Assembly (NCBI RefSeq): GCF_022682305.1
Contig: NZ_CP093528.1
Span: 1,067,501-1,131,500, forward strand
Reading direction: 5' to 3'
DNA from: Shinella zoogloeoides
GTDB lineage: Bacteria > Pseudomonadota > Alphaproteobacteria > Rhizobiales > Rhizobiaceae
DNA: 64,000 bases
This document shows, piece after piece, positions 21,845-30,612 of this stretch. The position numbers were made by a program, and so were the translations under genes. How positions within the stretch are numbered: position 1 is the stretch's first letter; the number at the start of each line of letters is the position of its first letter. The notes beneath the pieces were generated by a model. It saw only the letters and a program-made list of their open reading frames with translations, was not told the DNA's origin and searched no databases.

Positions 21845-22939
21845 ATGAACATCAAGAGCCTTCTCATCGGCTCCGCTGCGGCTCTCGCAGCAGTTTCCGG
21901 CGCACAGGCCGCCGACGCCATCGTCGCTGCCGAACCGGAACCCATGGAATACGTTCGCGTCTGCGACGCCTTCGGCACCGGCTTCTTCTACATCCCGGGC
22001 ACCGAAACCTGCCTCAAGATCGGCGGCTTCGTTCGATTCCAGACCTCGTTCGGTCGTGACGAATACTCTGAATTCTTCCAGGGTATGGACAGCGACCTTT
22101 CGGATTGGGACGCTCACACGCGCGTTGACATCAACTTCGACGCCCGTTCGGACACCGAACTCGGCACGCTCCGTGGCTTCATCAACATCGAAGCTAACTC
22201 GGGCAGCCATGGTGTCTCCGTTACCAACGTTAATGGCGTTGTTCAGCCTTACTACGCTCGTGAAGGCAACAGCTTCTTCATCGACGAAGCCTTCATCGAA
22301 CTCGGCGGCTTCAAGGTCGGTCGTTTCTACAGCTGGTGGGATAGCGGCATCAACGGCGAAACCGACTCGCTCGGCAACGTCACCAACTTCGACTCCATCG
22401 CTTACACCTACGATGGCGGCACCTGGCGTGCAGGCATCTCGCTCGACGAACTTTCGGGCAATGCCGTGGACCCGAAGAACCTTGCTCTCGGCACGCACCA
22501 CGACCTCGGCGTTGCCGGTACGGTTGGCTTCTCGCTCGGTGGCGTGAACCTCGACGTTCTCGGCGGTTACGACGGTTGGGCTGACGAAGGCGCAATCCGC
22601 GCTATCCTGTCGGCTGACGTTGGTCCGGGCACCTTCCAGCTCGCTGGCATCTGGGCTTCCGACCCGAACGTTTACTGGGCTGCTTCCGAGTGGACCGTTG
22701 CTGCTTCCTACGCCTTCAAGGCAACGGAAAAGCTGACGATCACCCCGGCCGCTCAGTACTTCGGCGACCTCGGCTTCAAGAGCGATGCTGACATGTGGCG
22801 CGTTGGTCTGACCGCTGGCTACCAGGTTGTTGAAGGTCTCGACCTGCTTGCAACGGTTGACTACAACAACGTTGACGTTTCCGGCGCAGACGACGAAGAC
22901 TTCGTTCGCGGCTTCCTCCGCCTGCAGCGCAACTTCTAA
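21845..22939 (+). CDS. Outer-membrane porin 2 (Porin_2 family), divergent paralogue
   Basis: A 364-aa porin with the same signal peptide and N-terminus as porin 1, the same block FKVGRFYSWWDSGINGETDS and C-terminal Phe (LRLQRNF). It is 14 residues shorter, mostly in a late loop (after PAAQYFGDL) and in loop changes near residues 75-85 and 115-135. ATG 21845 with SD GGAGGT. Two adjacent, divergently read copies point to tandem-inverted duplication with later loop divergence or gene conversion. Confidence 0.92.
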   Translation: MNIKSLLIGSAAALAAVSGAQAADAIVAAEPEPMEYVRVCDAFGTGFFYIPGTETCLKIGGFVRFQTSFGRDEYSEFFQGMDSDLSDWDAHTRVDINFDARSDTELGTLRGFINIEANSGSHGVSVTNVNGVVQPYYAREGNSFFIDEAFIELGGFKVGRFYSWWDSGINGETDSLGNVTNFDSIAYTYDGGTWRAGISLDELSGNAVDPKNLALGTHHDLGVAGTVGFSLGGVNLDVLGGYDGWADEGAIRAILSADVGPGTFQLAGIWASDPNVYWAASEWTVAASYAFKATEKLTITPAAQYFGDLGFKSDADMWRVGLTAGYQVVEGLDLLATVDYNNVDVSGADDEDFVRGFLRLQRNF

Positions 22940-22961
22940 TCTGAAGTTAAGCTAAAGATTG

Positions 22962-22999
22962 ACCCGCAGTCTCTTCGAGACTGCGGGTTTTTCATTTTT
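22962..22999 (+). terminator. Strong rho-independent terminator of porin gene 2
   Basis: A 12-bp stem ACCCGCAGTCTC / GAGACTGCGGGT (22962-22973 with 22977-22988), loop TTC, then TTTTTCATTTTT. Located 22 nt after the porin stop. Confidence 0.93.
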
Positions 23000-23082
23000 G
23001 GCGAACGGATCACGGCCGGCCGGAGAAAACCGGGCGCGCCGGTCTCATCCCCATTTTTGTTCGTTGTAAGTCGAATGAACCG

Positions 23083-23958
23083 CTAGAGGCGGTCCAGGAA
23101 GGTCTTTATCCGGGAAAACGGATCGGGATGGTGAAGGAGCGGGGCGTGACCCTGGCCTTTGGCGGTTGTCGTTTCCACGTTCGCACCATGCGCCGCCATG
23201 CGCGCCAGCGTCTCCTTCGAGAATAGCCGGGAATACTCGCCGCGCACCACGAGCAGGGGCTTGAGGGCGAGAAGCTCGAATTGCGGCCAGAGCGTCGGTA
23301 GCGGCTTGCTGAAATCGATGGCCTGCAATTGATCGGCCAGCTTCGGATCATGGTCGGCGGCGAGCCGGCCGTCCTTCTCCCGATAGATGGCTTCGGCCAT
23401 TTCGAGCCAGTCGGCCCGCGTCAGCGCGGGGAATGTCGGGCCATGGATGGCCTCCAGCGCATCGGCGGCGTCCGCGAGGGTGGCCGGGAAGGAGCGTTTC
23501 CCCAGATAGTCGCGGATTTCCTTGAGGCCGGCGGCCTCGATCTCGGGGCCGATGTCGTTGAGCACGGCGCCGGCGATGAGGTCCGGCCGCAGGGCCGCCA
23601 TGACATGCAGGATCAGCCCGCCGCGCGATGTGCCGACGAAAAGGGCCTCCTCGATGCCGAGCGCCGAACAGGCGGCGATGACGTCGCCGCATTCCACGGG
23701 GACATTGTAGTTGGCCGGGTTCTCGTCATCGGCGGAAAGGCCGCGTCCGCGGTAGTCGAGGCTGACGACGCGGCGGGGGGAGACGGGATCCTGCGACACC
23801 AGCAGGGCGAAGCGATGGAAGTCCCGCCCGTTCCGGCTGAGACCCGGCAGGCAGACGACGGCACGGCGGCCGCTTCCGCCGCCGGCCGGTGCATAGTCCC
23901 GCGCATGAAGCCGCAATCCATCCGGAGCGGAAATGAAACGGCTGGTGGAATGCGTCAT
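23083..23958 (-). CDS. Alpha/beta hydrolase
   Basis: A 291-aa hydrolase. Oxyanion/core region VVCLPGLSRNGRDFH, nucleophile elbow FVGTSRGGLI (Ser), and late GQGHAPLLH (His). The acid residue probably lies in the VRGEYSRLFS region. No signal peptide. The substrate is unknown; the family includes esterases and C-C hydrolases. It is convergent with porin 2 and in the same direction as, but separate from, the transglycosylase gene upstream of it. Confidence 0.88.
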   Translation of the reverse strand: MTHSTSRFISAPDGLRLHARDYAPAGGGSGRRAVVCLPGLSRNGRDFHRFALLVSQDPVSPRRVVSLDYRGRGLSADDENPANYNVPVECGDVIAACSALGIEEALFVGTSRGGLILHVMAALRPDLIAGAVLNDIGPEIEAAGLKEIRDYLGKRSFPATLADAADALEAIHGPTFPALTRADWLEMAEAIYREKDGRLAADHDPKLADQLQAIDFSKPLPTLWPQFELLALKPLLVVRGEYSRLFSKETLARMAAHGANVETTTAKGQGHAPLLHHPDPFSRIKTFLDRL

Positions 23959-24039
23959 GTGCCGGCGCCCGTATCTGGTTTGCGGCCAGACTAGAGAGGC
24001 CTTGAGGGCGAGGCAAGCCGCTCAAGCTGCCGGCGGCGA

Positions 24040-26109
24040 TTACCGCCCCACACTCAAGTCGTGCACGATATCGGCCTTCTGGCCGAGCCGGGTCTTGTAG
24101 ACCTGATAGTTCTCCATGACGCGCTGCACATAGCCGCGGGTCTCGGAGAAGGGGATGCGCTCGACCCAGTCGACGACCTCGTCGATGGGCTTGCCGCGCG
24201 GGTCGCCATAGCGGGCGATCCACTGCGGGACGCGGCGCGGGCCGGCATTATAGGCGATGAAGGTGAGCACGTAGGAGCCGCCGAAATCGCTGATCTGCTC
24301 GCCGAGATAATGCGCGCCGAGCGTGGCGTTGTAGGCCGCGTCCGTCGTCAGCCGCTCCTTCGAATAGGCGAGGCCGTAACGCTTCGCCACGCCTTCCGCA
24401 GTGCCGGGCATAAGCTGGAGCAGGCCACGTGCATTGGCGGGCGAGACTGCGGCGGGGTTGAAGGCGCTTTCCTGCCGGGCGATGGCATAAGCGAGCGCCT
24501 TGCCGGAGCCGGAAATATTGGCGCCGTCCGGGATGACGCCGATGGGGAAGGCGAGCGCCGCCACGTCGATGCCGCGCCCGAAGGCGATCTTGCCGATCTG
24601 CAGGGAAAGCTGGTGATTGCCTTCCTTCTCCGCCTGTGCGGCGAGAAGGGCGAGCTCGCCGGGACTCATCAGGTCACCGGCAAGCGCGCGGTAGAGGCTG
24701 TCGCCGCGCCAGCCGTGACCGGCGGCCTGCAGGCGGGCGATGGCCTGCACCGCCTCGCGCTGGTGGAAGCGTGCCCGTTCCTCGGCCGTTGGCGTCGGAT
24801 ATGAGACGTTCAGCGTCTTGCGGCCAAGCCGCGCGCCGGCAAGCTGGCCGTAGAAGGTGCCCGGGAAATTGGCCGCCTTGGAGAAATAGTCCTTCGCCTC
24901 GCCCGGGCCACCCTTTTCGGCCGCGCGGCCGAGCCAGTACCAGGCGCGGGAAACGGAGAGCGGGCGGTCGGAGGCTTGCAGGATTCGCCGGAAGTGCCTG
25001 GCGGCGGTCTTCGCCTCGCCAAGATCGCGCAGCGCATACCAGCCGGCATGGAACTCCGCCTCCACGATGTCCGCCGGATCGTCCGCGCCGTGGTGGGCGG
25101 CGACGCGATAGGCGTCGCGATAGTCGCCGAGATCGGCAAGGCCGCGGCTGACGATACGCTGCTCGTTCCACCAGGCACCGGGGTTGACGAGGCGAGCCGG
25201 CTCCTCCGGCATGGCGTCGAACAGTTTTGCCGCCGCGCGATACTCTTCCTTGTTCCGAAGGTTGCGGATGCGCAGATAGGTATAGGCCGGGTCCTGGTGC
25301 CAGCGGGCATCCACCGCCTTGATAAGGTCGCCGGCCGTCTTGCTCTTGCCGAGAACAGCCGCCCAGGCGCGGTAAAGCGACTGCGCCTTGCCGAGATCGC
25401 CGAAACGCTGCGCCTGTTCCGTGCGGTCGCGGTAGAGCAGCATGTCCATGCGCGCCTTGTGATCGGCGGCGGTGAGCAGCGTGCCGAACTCGCCGAGAAT
25501 CTGGCTTTCGAGATCGGGCGAGAGCGTTTCCTTCTGCCAGAAGGATTGCAGGATCTCCGTGGCGCGCGCCGGATTGCCCGTCGCGACCAGCGCGCGGCTG
25601 AGCACGATGGCGCCCTCGGCCGTCTCCGGCCGCGTCGTGCCGAAGGCGGCAAGCACATCGGCCGTGGGTGGATTTTCCCGGGCGAGCGCCCGTTCGGAAT
25701 GGGTGCGCAGCGCGGCGAGGCCCGGCCAGCCCTTCAGCTCGCGCTGGGCGTTCGCGATTTCCCAGGAGGGTACCCCGCGCTGGCCCGAAACGGCGATCGC
25801 CCAGGTCAGGATATGGCGGTCGAGGCTGCCCTCGGGCAGGCGGTCGCGCGCGGCGATGGCGGAGGCTGCATCGCGGTTGGAGAGTGCGTCGAGACCGTCG
25901 CGCAGGTCCGCGCTCACCGGCTGCATGCTGTCCGCGCGCGGAATGGCGCTTGTAATGAAATCCTTCGACGGCATGTCGGCGGCAAAGCCGAGCGGCTTCA
26001 TCGCGGGTGTCGCGGCATTCTCCGCCTCGACGGAGGAGGGGCGCAGGGCAAGGCCGGCCACGCCGGCCAGCAGCAAGGTGCAAAGGATGAAACTGTTTCG
26101 CAAGATCAT
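24040..26109 (-). CDS. Soluble lytic murein transglycosylase (Slt type)
   Basis: A 689-aa exported enzyme that cleaves peptidoglycan glycan strands with formation of 1,6-anhydro ends. Signal peptide at residues 1-25. Residues ~60-480 are helical repeats forming the superhelical ring of Slt. The C-terminal SLT domain starts at AIARQESAFNPAA (catalytic Glu) and contains ANARGLLQLMPGTAEGVAK and FIAYNAGPRRVPQW. It is divergent from dapA. Confidence 0.92.
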   Translation of the reverse strand: MILRNSFILCTLLLAGVAGLALRPSSVEAENAATPAMKPLGFAADMPSKDFITSAIPRADSMQPVSADLRDGLDALSNRDAASAIAARDRLPEGSLDRHILTWAIAVSGQRGVPSWEIANAQRELKGWPGLAALRTHSERALARENPPTADVLAAFGTTRPETAEGAIVLSRALVATGNPARATEILQSFWQKETLSPDLESQILGEFGTLLTAADHKARMDMLLYRDRTEQAQRFGDLGKAQSLYRAWAAVLGKSKTAGDLIKAVDARWHQDPAYTYLRIRNLRNKEEYRAAAKLFDAMPEEPARLVNPGAWWNEQRIVSRGLADLGDYRDAYRVAAHHGADDPADIVEAEFHAGWYALRDLGEAKTAARHFRRILQASDRPLSVSRAWYWLGRAAEKGGPGEAKDYFSKAANFPGTFYGQLAGARLGRKTLNVSYPTPTAEERARFHQREAVQAIARLQAAGHGWRGDSLYRALAGDLMSPGELALLAAQAEKEGNHQLSLQIGKIAFGRGIDVAALAFPIGVIPDGANISGSGKALAYAIARQESAFNPAAVSPANARGLLQLMPGTAEGVAKRYGLAYSKERLTTDAAYNATLGAHYLGEQISDFGGSYVLTFIAYNAGPRRVPQWIARYGDPRGKPIDEVVDWVERIPFSETRGYVQRVMENYQVYKTRLGQKADIVHDLSVGR

Positions 26110-26435
26110 GCTACATCCCGGATACCTGCCAGCGGGCGGCGCGTCCGATCGTCACTTTCCGCCCGAATACCGACAATGATTAACCCTTTGTTGCCTTAAC
26201 GAAACCTTAACCGCGGCCGTCACGAAGCCGTGAAGGCGGACCCTGACGAAGCGACGGGCCGGACAGGACGAATATTCGTTCGCCCGCGCCATTTCCGCCT
26301 TGTTCATGCATGAAAAACGCCTGCCGCGCCGCTTGCCGCATGACGGTCACATGATTATTGTGCGGCAGCTTTTTAACCACGGAATACGGCCAAAGCATGT
26401 AAGCCTCGCGGCTGCTCGGGCCTCAGGAGTTCTCG
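26110..26435. promoter_or_regulatory. Divergent slt-dapA intergenic region with two 12-bp palindromes
   Basis: ACGAATATTCGT (26268-26279) and TTCATGCATGAA (26303-26314) are perfect 12-bp palindromes with centres 35 bp apart. They lie between the divergent transglycosylase and dapA genes, where both promoters must be. No small gene is convincing here. Which regulator would bind is unknown. Confidence 0.45.
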
Positions 26436-27320
26436 ATGTTCAAGGGATCCATTCCCGCCCTCGTCACCCCCTTCACGAATGCCAGCACTGTCGACGAAGA
26501 AGCCTTCGCCGCGCATGTGGAGTGGCAGATCGGCGAAGGCAGCCACGGCCTCGTTCCGGTCGGCACCACCGGCGAATCGCCGACGCTGTCGCATGACGAG
26601 CACAAACGGGTGGTGGAGCTGTGCATCGAGGTTGCCGCCGGCCGTGTTCCCGTCATCGCCGGCGCGGGCTCCAACAACACGAAGGAAGCGATCGACCTTG
26701 CCCAGCACGCCGAAAAGGCGGGCGCGGATGCGATCCTCGTCGTGACGCCCTATTACAACAAGCCGACGCAGAAGGGGCTTTTCGCGCATTATGCGGCAAT
26801 CGCCGAGGCCGTGAAGCTGCCGATCGTCATATACAACATCCCCGGCCGCTCCGTGGTCGACATGACGCCGGAGACGATGGGCGCGCTGCACAAGGCGCAT
26901 CCGTCCATCATGGGCGTCAAGGATGCGACGGGCAAGATCGAGCGCGTTTCCGAACAGCGCATCGCCTGCGGCAAGGACTTCGTCCAGCTTTCCGGCGAGG
27001 ATGCGACCGCGCTCGGCTTCAACGCCCATGGTGGCATCGGCTGCATCTCCGTTACCGCCAATGCCGCCCCGCGCCTGTGCGCCGATTTCCAGAAGGCGAC
27101 GCTTGCCGGCGATTATGCCAAGGCCCTGGAATACCAGGACAAGCTGATGCCGCTGCACAAGGCGATCTTCATGGAGCCGGGCGTTTGCGGGGCGAAATAC
27201 GCGCTGAACCGCACCCGCGGCCTCAACCGGACCGTTCGCTCGCCGCTGCTCTCCTCGCTTGAGCCGGCCACGGAGGCGGCAATCGACGCGGCGCTTCGCC
27301 ACGCCGGCCTGCTGAACTGA
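26436..27320 (+). CDS. dapA: 4-hydroxy-tetrahydrodipicolinate synthase
   Basis: A 294-aa TIM-barrel enzyme condensing pyruvate with aspartate semialdehyde, the first step of the lysine/diaminopimelate branch. Recognised by [12 protein letters not shown] at the start, [14 protein letters not shown] (pyruvate loop), [12 protein letters not shown] with the catalytic Tyr, [10 protein letters not shown], and GVKDATGK with the Schiff-base Lys. SD CAGGAG lies before ATG 26436. It is followed 2 nt later by smpB. Confidence 0.97.
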   Translation: MFKGSIPALVTPFTNASTVDEEAFAAHVEWQIGEGSHGLVPVGTTGESPTLSHDEHKRVVELCIEVAAGRVPVIAGAGSNNTKEAIDLAQHAEKAGADAILVVTPYYNKPTQKGLFAHYAAIAEAVKLPIVIYNIPGRSVVDMTPETMGALHKAHPSIMGVKDATGKIERVSEQRIACGKDFVQLSGEDATALGFNAHGGIGCISVTANAAPRLCADFQKATLAGDYAKALEYQDKLMPLHKAIFMEPGVCGAKYALNRTRGLNRTVRSPLLSSLEPATEAAIDAALRHAGLLN

Positions 27321-27321
27321 T

Positions 27322-27801
27322 ATGGCGACGAAGGCACGTCCCACGACGATCAAGAAGGTTGTGGCGGAGAACCGCAAGGCCCGCTTCAACTACGAGATCA
27401 TCGATACCTACGAGGCCGGTCTGGTGCTGACCGGCACGGAGGTCAAGTCGCTGCGTGAGGGCAAGGCCAATATCGCGGAATCCTACGCATCCGACGAGGA
27501 CGGCGAAATCTGGCTGATCAACTCCTACCTGCCGGAATACCTGCAGGCGAACCGCTTCAACCATGAGACCCGCCGCCGCCGCAAGCTTCTGCTTTCCAAG
27601 CGCGAGATTCATCGCCTGCGCGTTGCGATCAACCGGGAAGGCATGACGCTCGTGCCGCTGAAGGTCTACTTCAACGACGTTGGCCGCGCGAAGATCGAGC
27701 TGGCTCTCGCCAAGGGCAAGAAGCTGCACGACAAGCGTGAGACCGAGAAGGAACGCGACTGGAACCGCCAGAAGGGCCGCTTGCTGCGCGAGCGCGGATA
27801 G
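27322..27801 (+). CDS. smpB: SsrA-binding protein SmpB
   Basis: A 159-aa tmRNA-binding protein for trans-translation (ribosome rescue). Typical features: [39 protein letters not shown], the [16 protein letters not shown] block and the basic C-terminal tail [18 protein letters not shown]. Directly downstream of dapA (1-nt gap), so probably cotranscribed. The ssrA gene itself is not in this window. Confidence 0.97.
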   Translation: MATKARPTTIKKVVAENRKARFNYEIIDTYEAGLVLTGTEVKSLREGKANIAESYASDEDGEIWLINSYLPEYLQANRFNHETRRRRKLLLSKREIHRLRVAINREGMTLVPLKVYFNDVGRAKIELALAKGKKLHDKRETEKERDWNRQKGRLLRERG

Positions 27802-27810
27802 GCCTGAAAC

Positions 27811-27843
27811 GAAAAACGCGGCGCGCGATGGGCGTGCCGCGTT
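27811..27843. terminator. Bidirectional-looking terminator between smpB and the convergent gene
   Basis: An 8-bp stem AACGCGGC / GCCGCGTT (27815-27822 with 27836-27843). The minus-strand side is followed by TTTTTCGTTTC, a good tail for the gene ending at 27878; the plus side has only CTTG. It separates smpB from its convergent neighbour. Confidence 0.7.
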
Positions 27844-27877
27844 CTTGTCGGTCGAAGCAGGGCTTCGACAGTCTTTC

Positions 27878-28354
27878 CTAGAACTGATTGTAGATCTGCG
27901 CGATCACCGACTGGCGGGCGGCCTGGGCAAGCTGCGCGCCGGTCTGCTGTGCCGGCGCGTCCGGCGAGGGCGCGGGGTTGGTGCTCGGCGTGCGGGCGGT
28001 GAGGAACGACGACATCAGCGTGTTGAGGTCGTTGCTCTCGATGGCGAGGCGCGCCGTCGGGCTGCGTTCCGCCGCCACGCGGGCATCCGTGACCGCCGGC
28101 GTCGGGGAAACGGCTTGGGAGGGCAGGGCGGCAACGCCCGGCAGGCCGTTCGGCGCATAAAGGAAGCTGAGATCGCCGATCTCCTCCGCTATATCGGAGG
28201 GCGTGGCGACATGCGTGACCGGCTGGGGCTGGGAGAGCGCGGCGAGCGCTTCGACGGCGGGCCGGCTTTCGGCGGACGGGATGACCGCGCGCCTTTCAAG
28301 CGCGTTCGATGCTGCCCGGTAACTGCTGCCCGAAAGCGATACTGCGTCCACCAT
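27878..28354 (-). CDS. Hypothetical Ala/Pro/Ser-rich protein
   Basis: A 158-aa protein with no recognised domain. It is low-complexity (Ala, Pro, Ser and Thr) with short predicted helices near IAEEIGDLSFLYAPNG and the C-terminal LAQAARQSVIAQIYNQF. No signal peptide or TM. A terminator suits its 3' end. Confidence 0.6.
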   Translation of the reverse strand: MVDAVSLSGSSYRAASNALERRAVIPSAESRPAVEALAALSQPQPVTHVATPSDIAEEIGDLSFLYAPNGLPGVAALPSQAVSPTPAVTDARVAAERSPTARLAIESNDLNTLMSSFLTARTPSTNPAPSPDAPAQQTGAQLAQAARQSVIAQIYNQF

Positions 28355-28520
28355 TCCTGGAATGTCCCAATGCGAAATAACTGTCGCTCTCGGGAATAGC
28401 AGGAGAGTCTTGCAGAACCCTAATGGGCGGCGCTGGCATTTGATTCAATGTTTAACGAAGCGTTGAACAGGCCGGATTTTCAGGTGTTCCGCGAGGCAGA
28501 AAACGGAACAATCCGGTTTT

Positions 28521-29054
28521 TCAGCCATCTTTCCACTCCGTATGGGCCATTTCGTACCAGACTTCGCCTTGCTCGCTGCCGGGGATAGGCGCGGGCCAGT
28601 CGATATGCTCGGTGCGCGTATGGCGCATGCCGAGTTTTTCCATGACACGGCGCGATGCGCCGTTCACCGCCATCGTGGTTGCCACGATCCTGTCGTAGCC
28701 GCCCTTCCTGAAACCCCAGTCGACAAGCGCTAAGGCGCCTTCCGAGGCCAATCCCTGTCCCCAATCCTTCCGGCACAGGCGATATCCAAGTTCGGCCACG
28801 GCCGCGTTCTCCGGCCAAAGGCAGAACCACCCGACGAAGGCGTCGCCGCCCGCGCGCCGCGCCGTCCAGACATGGGGTTCCGTTCCCCTTGGCATGAGGA
28901 ACGTGCTGTTCGGATCGGGATTTTCAGGATCGACGGCGCATCCGCCATTCAGGAAGCGCATAACCTCGGGATCGCGCTCGAGATCGATGAAGTCGGTGCG
29001 GTCGCCCGGGTGACAGGGACGGAGCGTCAGTCGCGTCGTTTGCAAAACGGCCAT
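28521..29054 (-). CDS. GNAT acetyltransferase (RimJ/RimL type)
   Basis: A 177-aa N-acetyltransferase: LQTTRLTLRPCHPGDRTDFI at the start, ELGYRLCRKDWGQGLASEGA giving the acetyl-CoA pyrophosphate-binding turn (Q/RxxGxA type), and NGASRRVMEKLGM near the end. The substrate is probably a protein N-terminus or a small amine; not determinable here. Confidence 0.88.
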   Translation of the reverse strand: MAVLQTTRLTLRPCHPGDRTDFIDLERDPEVMRFLNGGCAVDPENPDPNSTFLMPRGTEPHVWTARRAGGDAFVGWFCLWPENAAVAELGYRLCRKDWGQGLASEGALALVDWGFRKGGYDRIVATTMAVNGASRRVMEKLGMRHTRTEHIDWPAPIPGSEQGEVWYEMAHTEWKDG

Positions 29055-29117
29055 TGTCGAACATCCGTCATATGATGTGTCCGAAACAGCCGTAGCGCGC
29101 CTTCCGGCCGAAGTCGA

Positions 29118-29693
29118 TCAGTCGACGGCCGTTTCCACCGGCTCCGTGGCGCGCTGCGGGCGCTCGGAAGGGTCGCGGCCGATTTCGGCCTTCAGCGTGC
29201 CGAGATCGATGAAATAGTCGGCCTGGCGGCGCAGGTCGTCGGCGATCATCGGCGGCTGGGTCTGCATGGTGGAAACGACGGAGACCTTGCGGCCCCGGCG
29301 CTGCAGCGCTTCGACCAGCGTGGTGAAGTCGCCGTCGCCGGAGAAGATGACGAGGTGATCGACGGTCTCGGACTGTTCCATCGCGTCGATGGCCAGCTCG
29401 ATATCCATGTTGCCCTTGATCTTGCGGCGGCCGAGCGAGTCGGTGAATTCCTTGGCCGGTTTGGTGACGACCTTGTAGCCGTTGTAGTCCAGCCAGTCGA
29501 TCAGCGGGCGGATGGAGGAGTATTCCTGGTCTTCGATGAGTGCCGTGTAATAGTAGGCGCGCAGCAGATAGCCGCGTTTCTGGAAGGCCTTGAGGAGTTT
29601 CCTGTAGTCGATATCGAAGCCGAGTGTCCTGGATGCCGCGTAGAGATTTGCGCCGTCGATGAAGAGGGCGATTTTCTCGCGGGGGTCGAACAT
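29118..29693 (-). CDS. NYN-domain (LabA/DUF88) putative ribonuclease
   Basis: A 191-aa PIN-like protein. Acidic metal-site residues appear in ALFIDGANLYAASR, KGNMDIELAIDAM and FSGDGDFTTLVEALQRRG, the LabA/NYN signature. Members are RNA-binding nucleases or regulators. A short tail rich in Glu/Arg/Pro follows. The gene is divergent from rpoZ across a 400-bp gap. Confidence 0.88.
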   Translation of the reverse strand: MFDPREKIALFIDGANLYAASRTLGFDIDYRKLLKAFQKRGYLLRAYYYTALIEDQEYSSIRPLIDWLDYNGYKVVTKPAKEFTDSLGRRKIKGNMDIELAIDAMEQSETVDHLVIFSGDGDFTTLVEALQRRGRKVSVVSTMQTQPPMIADDLRRQADYFIDLGTLKAEIGRDPSERPQRATEPVETAVD

Positions 29694-30101
29694 GGTGAAA
29701 TCCTTTTAAATAGAAGCTGAAGATAAACGGCTGGACACGAAGCGGCTACGGCGTTCCGGGCACACTATCCAGTTGAATTAACTATTTTTCATATACTATT
29801 CATTTAGTGCAGCAAGGCTTGCTTTCCAAGCAAATCTGGGTTGCGAAAATGAATTTTCCGACCGGCATCGTTTCAGTAAATTCAATGGCTTCGGAATTGA
29901 GAAATAGTTCCCGCACCTTATCTGATTTGTCGGATGTTTCTCCGTTTTACCTTCCGTAACGGAAGGCTTCAATCAGAGGTTTCGCATATTGCCCGCGACA
30001 CTCCGGCTGCGGGCCGGCGGCAAGGAAAAACTTGAATTTTCCTTCCATTGCCTGTATCGGCCATGCAAACTCCTGAAATTCTCGATCACAAAGGACAGGC
30101 A
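29694..30101. promoter_or_regulatory. NYN gene-rpoZ divergent region with promoter-like and palindromic elements
   Basis: A plus-strand promoter candidate has TTGAAT (29773-29778), an 18-nt spacer and TATTCA (29797-29802). Downstream are an inverted repeat TTGCTT / AAGCAA (29819-29833) and the 17-bp palindrome CCTTCCGT-A-ACGGAAGG (29950-29966). No gene is convincing between them. A short RNA or a regulator-binding region upstream of rpoZ-rsh is possible. Confidence 0.4.
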
Positions 30102-30503
30102 ATGGCCCGTGTCACCGTTGAAGATTGCATTGACAAGGTAGACAACCGCTTCGAGCTGGTTCTTCTTGCAAGCCATCGCGCCCGCCTCATCTCGCAGGGC
30201 GCCGCCATCACCATCGACCGCGACAACGACAAGAACCCCGTCGTCGCCCTGCGCGAGATCGCCGACGAAACCCTTTCGCCCGACGACCTCAAGGAAGACC
30301 TGATCCACTCGCTGCAGAAGCATGTGGAAGTGGACGAGCCCGAGCCCGATCCGGCAAGCCTGATCGCCGACGATGCGACGACCGCGACCGTCGACGAGGA
30401 CGAGGACCAGCCGGAAACCATCGCCTTCGACCGCATGTCGGAAGAAGAGCTGCTGGCCGGCATCGAAGGCCTCGTTCCGCCGGAAAAGAGCGACGATTAC
30501 TGA
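30102..30503 (+). CDS. rpoZ: RNA polymerase omega subunit
   Basis: A 133-aa omega subunit. [20 protein letters not shown] is the canonical N-terminus; [13 protein letters not shown] and [14 protein letters not shown] complete the core. The acidic C-terminal extension ([12 protein letters not shown]) is the longer alphaproteobacterial form. The ATG at 30102 has SD AAAGGA. It lies upstream of rsh, the common rpoZ-spoT/rsh linkage. Confidence 0.96.
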   Translation: MARVTVEDCIDKVDNRFELVLLASHRARLISQGAAITIDRDNDKNPVVALREIADETLSPDDLKEDLIHSLQKHVEVDEPEPDPASLIADDATTATVDEDEDQPETIAFDRMSEEELLAGIEGLVPPEKSDDY

Positions 30504-30543
30504 TTTCGGTAACTTACCGAAACCTTTGCTGTTGCGCATGCCG

Positions 30544-30579
30544 GTGCGCCCCACTTAAGCTTGGGGCGCACTTTTTTTT
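30544..30579 (+). terminator. Rho-independent terminator after rpoZ
   Basis: A 10-bp stem GTGCGCCCCA / TGGGGCGCAC (30544-30553 with 30562-30571) followed by eight T. It lies between rpoZ and rsh, so rsh likely has its own promoter or relies on read-through. Confidence 0.92.
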
Positions 30580-30612
30580 GCCCTGCGGGAGCGGGGAGAA
30601 AGCCGACCGAGG

